In this document: positions 59,103-63,889 of the stretch, in pieces
Layout of the letters: every line of letters starts with the position of its first letter
Numbering within the stretch: position 1 is the stretch's first letter
NCBI GenBank assembly: GCA_028275705.1
Contig: JAPWUD010000007.1
Span: forward strand, 1-63,889
Direction: 5' to 3'
Origin: Desulfurococcaceae archaeon
GTDB lineage: Archaea; Thermoproteota; Thermoprotei_A; Sulfolobales; Desulfurococcaceae
Length of the DNA: 63,889 nt
Program-made: the position numbers and the translations under genes
The notes under the pieces: generated by a model
The model's input: the letters and a program-made list of their open reading frames with translations, nothing else
What the model was told of the DNA's origin: nothing
The model's database searches: none

Positions 59103-60725
59103 CTACACCTTAACCTTTACCTTCTCGAGGATAGAAGCGGGGTTTTTGTAGTAATTGTGAATGTATAGTGCTACATCCCTATAAGCTGTAATCTTGTTCT
59201 TCATTAACCACTCTAAAACCATCCTCCTCCTATCCATCTCAGCTAGGATTTCATCTTCACTAAGCCCCGTGAACTCTCTAACCTTCCTCACTACGAGGCT
59301 CTCATGGAGATCCCTAACAGCCTCGTGTCTATCCTCAAGCGGGTTCCAGGTAAATACTTCCCTATAATCCCCGAAATCCCACACCTCCCAGACATTTGTA
59401 ACTCTTCTAACTGGCTTAATCCTCCCCTTCTCATCCCTCTTCTGAACTCTCTTAACAACAAGTGCTAGGTTTATGAGTGGTATGTATGACTCTGGAATAT
59501 TCATAGGTGGACTAGTCAATCTCTTAACCGCGGCATCTATGTACTCAGCGTGAATCGACGTCATACCACTATGCCCAGTTGCCACAGCCTGGAATAGTAC
59601 ATATGCCTCTTCACCCCTCACCTCACCAACTATAATTACATCTGGTCTATACCTTAGAGATAGCTTAACCAAGTGGAATAAGCTTATTTCACCAACACCA
59701 CTACCAACAAAAGATGGTCTTGAGACTAGTTGAACCCAGTTCTCGTGTGGTAGCCTCAACTCTGGAGTATCCTCAATGGTTACTATTTTATACGTTGGCC
59801 TCAGCAATGTAGCTAGTGCATTAAGCATTGTTGTTTTACCAGCACCCGTGACACCAAGTATTAGCGTTGTGAGTTTATAGTCCATTGCAAGCCAGAAGTA
59901 TGCGGCTAATTGAGGAGACATATTACCAAAGTTTAGTAAATCTACTATGGTGAGGGGTGTTTCAGTGAATTTTCTAATAGTGAATGTAGAGCCCGATGTT
60001 GAAGTCTCTCTCTTAAATGTAGCAGCTAATCTATGCCCACCGGGGATTATAGCGTCTAGAACGGGGTATGCTACTGAAATGTGCTTTCCAGCCATGTGTG
60101 CGAGTTTGACAACGTAGTTGTCCAGCTCCTCCTCTGATTCAAAAACAATATTTGTTGGTATAGACTCGTATCTCCTATGCCATACGTAAACAGGTTTTCT
60201 GGGTCCATTACATGATATATCCTCTATATAGGGATCCCTGAATATAGGGTCTAGTACTCCATAGCCTATAATATCTCTCTCAATATAGTACATTATCTTA
60301 GCCCACGTAAGGCTTGGCGTCCTAGTCATTTTTATCTGGAATTCCGAGATAATCCTCCTAGCAGTCTTCTTAATAACACTTGCAACATCTATATCTAGCC
60401 TCGATATAGGCTTAAGCTCCCAGATCAAGTGTTCCTTTATATCATTATACAAACGCTCCTCCTCAGGGGTTAGAGAAGCCTCTTGCACCTCATATATAAC
60501 TCTACCCTCAGGATCCTCCACGACGTTTATATATGCAAATGGCTCATAGACAGGGTATGTCTCCAGTACACTATAACCTGGTTGAAGACTGTAGAGTAAA
60601 TGTGTATACCTCTTGACTGGTGGAGCCTCTTCTTTAACAGACTCCTCTAGTGGCTTTTCTTCGGGTACCTTAGGAGCCCTCCTCCCGAATAACTTCTTGA
60701 TAAAACTCGGTGATAAAGGCAACAC
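59103..60725 (-). CDS. TadA/GspE-type pilus assembly ATPase
   Basis: A 540-residue secretion ATPase of the type II/IV family. Walker A G-V-T-G-A-G-K-T-T is near residue 291, the Asp box T-I-E-D-T-P-E-L-R-L follows, Walker B V-I-I-V-G-E-V-R-G-E-E-A is near residue 361, and the His box G-H-S-G-M-T-S-I-H-A near residue 382. An N-terminal domain of about 230 residues precedes the core. It powers pilin polymerisation. No FlaH or FlaJ-type archaellum genes are adjacent, so an adhesion pilus is more likely than an archaellum. Confidence 0.92.
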   Translation of the reverse strand: MLPLSPSFIKKLFGRRAPKVPEEKPLEESVKEEAPPVKRYTHLLYSLQPGYSVLETYPVYEPFAYINVVEDPEGRVIYEVQEASLTPEEERLYNDIKEHLIWELKPISRLDIDVASVIKKTARRIISEFQIKMTRTPSLTWAKIMYYIERDIIGYGVLDPIFRDPYIEDISCNGPRKPVYVWHRRYESIPTNIVFESEEELDNYVVKLAHMAGKHISVAYPVLDAIIPGGHRLAATFKRETSTSGSTFTIRKFTETPLTIVDLLNFGNMSPQLAAYFWLAMDYKLTTLILGVTGAGKTTMLNALATLLRPTYKIVTIEDTPELRLPHENWVQLVSRPSFVGSGVGEISLFHLVKLSLRYRPDVIIVGEVRGEEAYVLFQAVATGHSGMTSIHAEYIDAAVKRLTSPPMNIPESYIPLINLALVVKRVQKRDEKGRIKPVRRVTNVWEVWDFGDYREVFTWNPLEDRHEAVRDLHESLVVRKVREFTGLSEDEILAEMDRRRMVLEWLMKNKITAYRDVALYIHNYYKNPASILEKVKVKV

Positions 60726-60879
60726 TATTCAACCTCTAAGGTAAATATTAATTAAAAGGTTATATAAGATATACGAGTCCCCAGGAACAATGTGCCTGGA
60801 TCTATACAGTTATTCAACCCCCGCTTAGCCCCTCCCGAAGCATAGGCAAAATGAGTGAAGACCTTTGTAGGGCCAATAT

Positions 60880-60889
60880 TATATAACCA
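60880..60889 (+). promoter_or_regulatory. TATA box of the 753-residue surface protein
   Basis: The sequence attatataac lies 26-35 bases upstream of the GTG at 60915. A second TATA-like tttataatac at about 60899 is too close. The rest of the 189-base divergent region 60726-60914 contains a ccagg/cctgg hairpin of unknown role. Confidence 0.5.
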
Positions 60890-60914
60890 AGTTTCTTCTT
60901 TATAATACAATAGG

Positions 60915-63176
60915 GTGAAGACTGTGGTATTTAGGGATATACAGTGTTTAATCTCAATATTACTACTAGCCTGTTTAATTCTATTACCTCAAATTCAACA
61001 AGTAGCCAGCGCTGAAGTGAGTAGAGTCTATGCATATAGAGAAGACTTGTCAACTCTTGGAGTGCAGGTATCATTTGTAAAAGCCATTGACTCCTCTAGA
61101 GTACTAGTTGTTGGAGCTGTGGGGGGTGGTTATGGAGTAGTGGTATTGAATGTTGACTCTCCCACACCTCAGGTTGAAGACATCTATCCATTGACAGGTG
61201 CACCCGTATACATTACCACGGATGGCTACCCAGCTAGTAGATTAGCCATTGGAACCACTAGTGGAGAAGTAGTTGTACTTAGTGTTGAAGGGGGTAGAAT
61301 AACGAGGTATATCTCTACGATACTGGGATCAGACTTCAACATCGTGAAGTTATACCTCGCTAAGAGTGTACGCGGATACCTGGTCATAGCGCTATTAGAG
61401 GATCCAAGGGGTCTACGCCACGTTTATGTACTAGATGAGGCAACCACAGGTATATTGAAAATAAGCCCAATACCTGGAAACGCAACACCAACATGCCCAC
61501 TCCCAGAGAGCTCTACGCTAATTGATGTTGGAGTTATGGGTGTTTATGGTGATAATACATACTACTGGGATGCGTCGAGCGTGGCTATAGCTTCAATTAG
61601 GAATGAAACAGTGGTCTTATCGATACTAGACTTATCTAACGCACCATATTCTTGCACAGTGAGATCTGTAGGTGAAACTCCATTTAGTAAATCCATTAGA
61701 GACTTAACTATACTAAGGGGAGAGCGTGAACTAGGCTTTGAAATAGTGTTTGCAGACCCGGAGAACGGCTTCGTGGGGATAGCCACAGCTTCGTCTATAT
61801 CGCCACTGGTAGTATCTTCAATTATATACGATTATGTTGGTTTAGGCGTGGGGATTAGGGGTGCTGGGACATACAGTGATGGAAGATACCTTATAGTGGG
61901 TTTACTCGATGGGAGAATAAGAGTTTATACTTTGAGAGGGGTTAATTACAATTTAAAGCATATTTACCAACTTGGTTCAAACTTATTAAACCTAATTATA
62001 GTTCCTGGCATGAGGAACTATACATACATAGCGATCACAGCTAGCGGTGTTCAGGCTATCAGTATTGAGCCCTACCCGACACCTGTATTTAGAGATCTCG
62101 GATCACTCTACTTAACGATACCAAACTATATACATGGCGATGCATTAGGTGACTTAAAACTAGTCGTATTGAGTGAAAGCCGTGGATTAATAGTTGTTAA
62201 AAATGCATATTTAGCGATTAGTAATGGGCAGAAGATAACGCTAGATAGTGTAATGACTAAGAGTATAGGAATACGTTTATCCGCGCCATCGCCAAGTGAG
62301 TATATGGGGGGCAGGCTTATTGTCTCGTCAATAATGGGTTCTTATAGTGTCGAGATAACAAGCGGATTCATACGCTTAGACAACATACTACCGGGGGTGG
62401 AGTATAGTGTAGAGTTTAAATCACCCATACCACACGTTATGAATGGCTCATTCAAGTTTATTGTGAGTGAGAAAGACTCATCTATAACAGTGCTTAGTTA
62501 TGAAAACTTAATTGTAGGGGTTGAGGGTAGCAATATATTAATGGCTGTAAAGTATATTGAATACCCCGTGAACATAACACTGATCGATCCATACGGCTTC
62601 AGAGGGGTGTTTAAAATATACCTTGATGGTGTAAAAATCCTAGATAATGTAAATACGAGTAGAGTATCAATTAGACTACCTCATGGAGCCCACATTGTAA
62701 GAGTTACACCCGCTCCTGGATACGAGAATATCTATGAGCCAAGAGAGGTAAACACAACAATAACGTCTAGCACAAATATACAGGTAAGTCTACAGAGGAA
62801 GACCTATAGATTGAGAATACTTGTTACAGAGTATGGAACACCTGTACAAAATGTCCAATTGGAGCTCTATAATGTGGAAACAGGTAGGCTAGAGTATGTT
62901 GCCACGACATTCGAGGATGGATCTATAGAGACAAAGCTACCATATGGTGTATATAGAGTTGTCGCTAGCCACCCCCAGTATAATAGATTGGAGAGCATTG
63001 TAACACTAGATAGAGATATAAATACACTGCTCGAGATCACTCCAACTATTCAAACACTAATTGCTAGGTTCTCACCTCTCATAGGGTTGGCTATAGCTAT
63101 TGTAGTTGTTGTAATAGTGGTTATGAGGATAAGGAAAGCCATTATGAAGAGGTTGGCTGCAGAGGAGGCATTCTAG
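60915..63176 (+). CDS. Surface protein: beta-propeller-like plus PEGA/carboxypeptidase-like domains
   Basis: A 753-residue exported protein. A signal segment (residues 12-33) is followed by ~390 residues of repeats like V-V-V-L-S-V-E-G-G, G-L-L-D-G-R-I-R-V-Y-T-L, resembling a beta-propeller. Then two or three beta-sandwich domains come, of the carboxypeptidase-regulatory or PEGA kind (Y-R-L-R-I-L-V-T-E-Y-G-T-P-V, L-P-Y-G-V-Y-R-V-V-A). It ends with a membrane span (residues 717-740) and a basic tail. It lies next to the pilus genes, divergent from the ATPase, and may be a surface or pilus-associated protein. Confidence 0.7.
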   Translation: MKTVVFRDIQCLISILLLACLILLPQIQQVASAEVSRVYAYREDLSTLGVQVSFVKAIDSSRVLVVGAVGGGYGVVVLNVDSPTPQVEDIYPLTGAPVYITTDGYPASRLAIGTTSGEVVVLSVEGGRITRYISTILGSDFNIVKLYLAKSVRGYLVIALLEDPRGLRHVYVLDEATTGILKISPIPGNATPTCPLPESSTLIDVGVMGVYGDNTYYWDASSVAIASIRNETVVLSILDLSNAPYSCTVRSVGETPFSKSIRDLTILRGERELGFEIVFADPENGFVGIATASSISPLVVSSIIYDYVGLGVGIRGAGTYSDGRYLIVGLLDGRIRVYTLRGVNYNLKHIYQLGSNLLNLIIVPGMRNYTYIAITASGVQAISIEPYPTPVFRDLGSLYLTIPNYIHGDALGDLKLVVLSESRGLIVVKNAYLAISNGQKITLDSVMTKSIGIRLSAPSPSEYMGGRLIVSSIMGSYSVEITSGFIRLDNILPGVEYSVEFKSPIPHVMNGSFKFIVSEKDSSITVLSYENLIVGVEGSNILMAVKYIEYPVNITLIDPYGFRGVFKIYLDGVKILDNVNTSRVSIRLPHGAHIVRVTPAPGYENIYEPREVNTTITSSTNIQVSLQRKTYRLRILVTEYGTPVQNVQLELYNVETGRLEYVATTFEDGSIETKLPYGVYRVVASHPQYNRLESIVTLDRDINTLLEITPTIQTLIARFSPLIGLAIAIVVVVIVVMRIRKAIMKRLAAEEAF

Positions 63177-63225
63177 AATACTTGACTACGAGGAATACTA
63201 TATAAAAAATTCTCTTTAAAGTAGA

Positions 63226-63651
63226 CTACGTGATCCTTATGAGAACACTCTTAGGCACTCCATCAACATAAATAACTGAAATTTTTACACCAACATCTCC
63301 GAGAGACGCGAGTACATCCAGCTCCTTCCTAATACTCGTTAACTGCGTTAACTTAGCATTTAGGTTTTCAAGTGCACCCTCCAGAGATCCCAGCTCTTGC
63401 TCAGCAGTTGGATTAACTACAACTCTTACACTACGTAAACTCAGTTCATTTGGTGGAGGAGCAGTAGTTAAACCCAGTTTGCCCAGTATAGCCTTTAACT
63501 TAGCCTCCTGCTCAGCTTTTACACGTAGCTCCTCAATTCTCCTAAGGTACTCTCCAAGAGTCTTCCTTAAGTCAGAGATCGAGTCATCAATACTCTTTAA
63601 TAACTCAGTTACATTAGAATACTCTTTTACAATTACAGACAAGTAATCCAC
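63226..63651 (-). CDS. Small coiled-coil protein, unknown
   Basis: A 141-residue protein with a long coiled coil in its first half (S-V-T-E-L-L-K to E-L-R-V-K-A-E-Q-E-A-K-L), a Pro-rich hinge (T-T-A-P-P-P-N-E-L), another helical segment, and a short beta end (V-K-I-S-V-I-Y-V-D-G-V-P). There is no signal or membrane span. A minus-strand TATA (taagtttaaat region near 63691-63700) suggests its own promoter. The function is unknown. The remaining 63652-63889 shows only AT-rich DNA without a recognisable gene. Confidence 0.65.
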   Translation of the reverse strand: MDYLSVIVKEYSNVTELLKSIDDSISDLRKTLGEYLRRIEELRVKAEQEAKLKAILGKLGLTTAPPPNELSLRSVRVVVNPTAEQELGSLEGALENLNAKLTQLTSIRKELDVLASLGDVGVKISVIYVDGVPKSVLIRIT

Positions 63652-63889
63652 CCTTTCCCACTAATCCCCATTGATTAAACTATACCGAATAAGTATTTAA
63701 ACTTATTGTTCTGTCATAAATATGAATTTTTATCCTTCCACATGCATACGAGATTAAAGCATTCTATAGATAAGAGTACTTAATAGCTCTTTCCGTGAAT
63801 ATCCAGAGGTAGTACCTTAATATCCGGCATTTGCAATTGAGGCTTTTCAACTCTTAGCAATTTTGATTTAACCTGGCAATCTATATGTA

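Overview
The window is a gene-dense piece of a hyperthermophilic crenarchaeon (Thermoproteota), most likely of the Desulfurococcaceae/Desulfurococcales. The support is: many TTG and GTG starts, TATA boxes about 25-30 bases upstream of leaderless or nearly leaderless genes, C/D-box guide RNA, archaeal HMG-CoA synthase with its DUF35 partner, Hel308 helicase, MoeA fused to a binding-protein-like domain, Tad/archaellum-type ATPase and pilins with class III signal peptides, PaREP1 and HEPN/MNT families, and IS200/IS605-type TnpB. The genus is not certain. No rRNA, CRISPR array or cas gene is present.

Layout. 0-12.1 kb is mostly metabolic and transport: an APC amino-acid permease, a metallophosphoesterase and nucleotidyltransferase pair, a class III aminotransferase, a PUA-like/PaREP1 fusion, an exported protein, a phosphatase-HD fusion, a PEBP protein, a retropepsin-like protein, an NCS1 permease, a metallo-beta-lactamase-fold protein and a YbaK-type deacylase. 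12.2-22.7 kb is a patchwork accessory zone: relics of IS605-type elements (a tnpB tail with its omega-RNA-like end), two copies of an unusual three-gene toxin-antitoxin module (antitoxin A - PIN toxin - antitoxin B), a HEPN/MNT pair, a broken ABC ATPase fused to an orphan MNT gene, and a PD-(D/E)XK-like nuclease. Interleaved are a SerK-like serine kinase, a sodium:alanine symporter and a second class III aminotransferase. A tRNA-Thr closes this zone.

22.8-31.8 kb holds Hel308, MoeA, a nitrilase, a C/D-box RNA, an HAD phosphatase and a scarred mobile region: a radical SAM pseudogene cut at its 5' end by a tnpB that has lost its zinc finger, a second IS605 right-end relic and a tRNA-Leu. 31.8-41.5 kb has two small membrane proteins, then a complete peptide/oligosaccharide ABC importer of the Opp/Dpp type (binding protein, two permeases with large extracytoplasmic inserts, two ATPases). 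41.5-54.8 kb has two radical SAM proteins, HMG-CoA synthase with DUF35, an aminotransferase, an MDR-type protein, an overlapping four-gene cluster of unknown function, a hotdog thioesterase, an FkbM methyltransferase, small zinc or iron-sulfur proteins and a GH57 glycosidase. 54.8-63.7 kb is a type IV pilus-like locus: three pilin-like proteins, a TadC-like membrane platform, a TadA-like ATPase and a large surface protein.

The most interesting item is the pair of antitoxin-PIN-antitoxin modules. The two flanking antitoxins are paralogues; their C-terminal halves match by position (A with A, B with B) across loci, while their N-terminal halves match by locus. This suggests locus-specific toxin recognition combined with position-specific roles.
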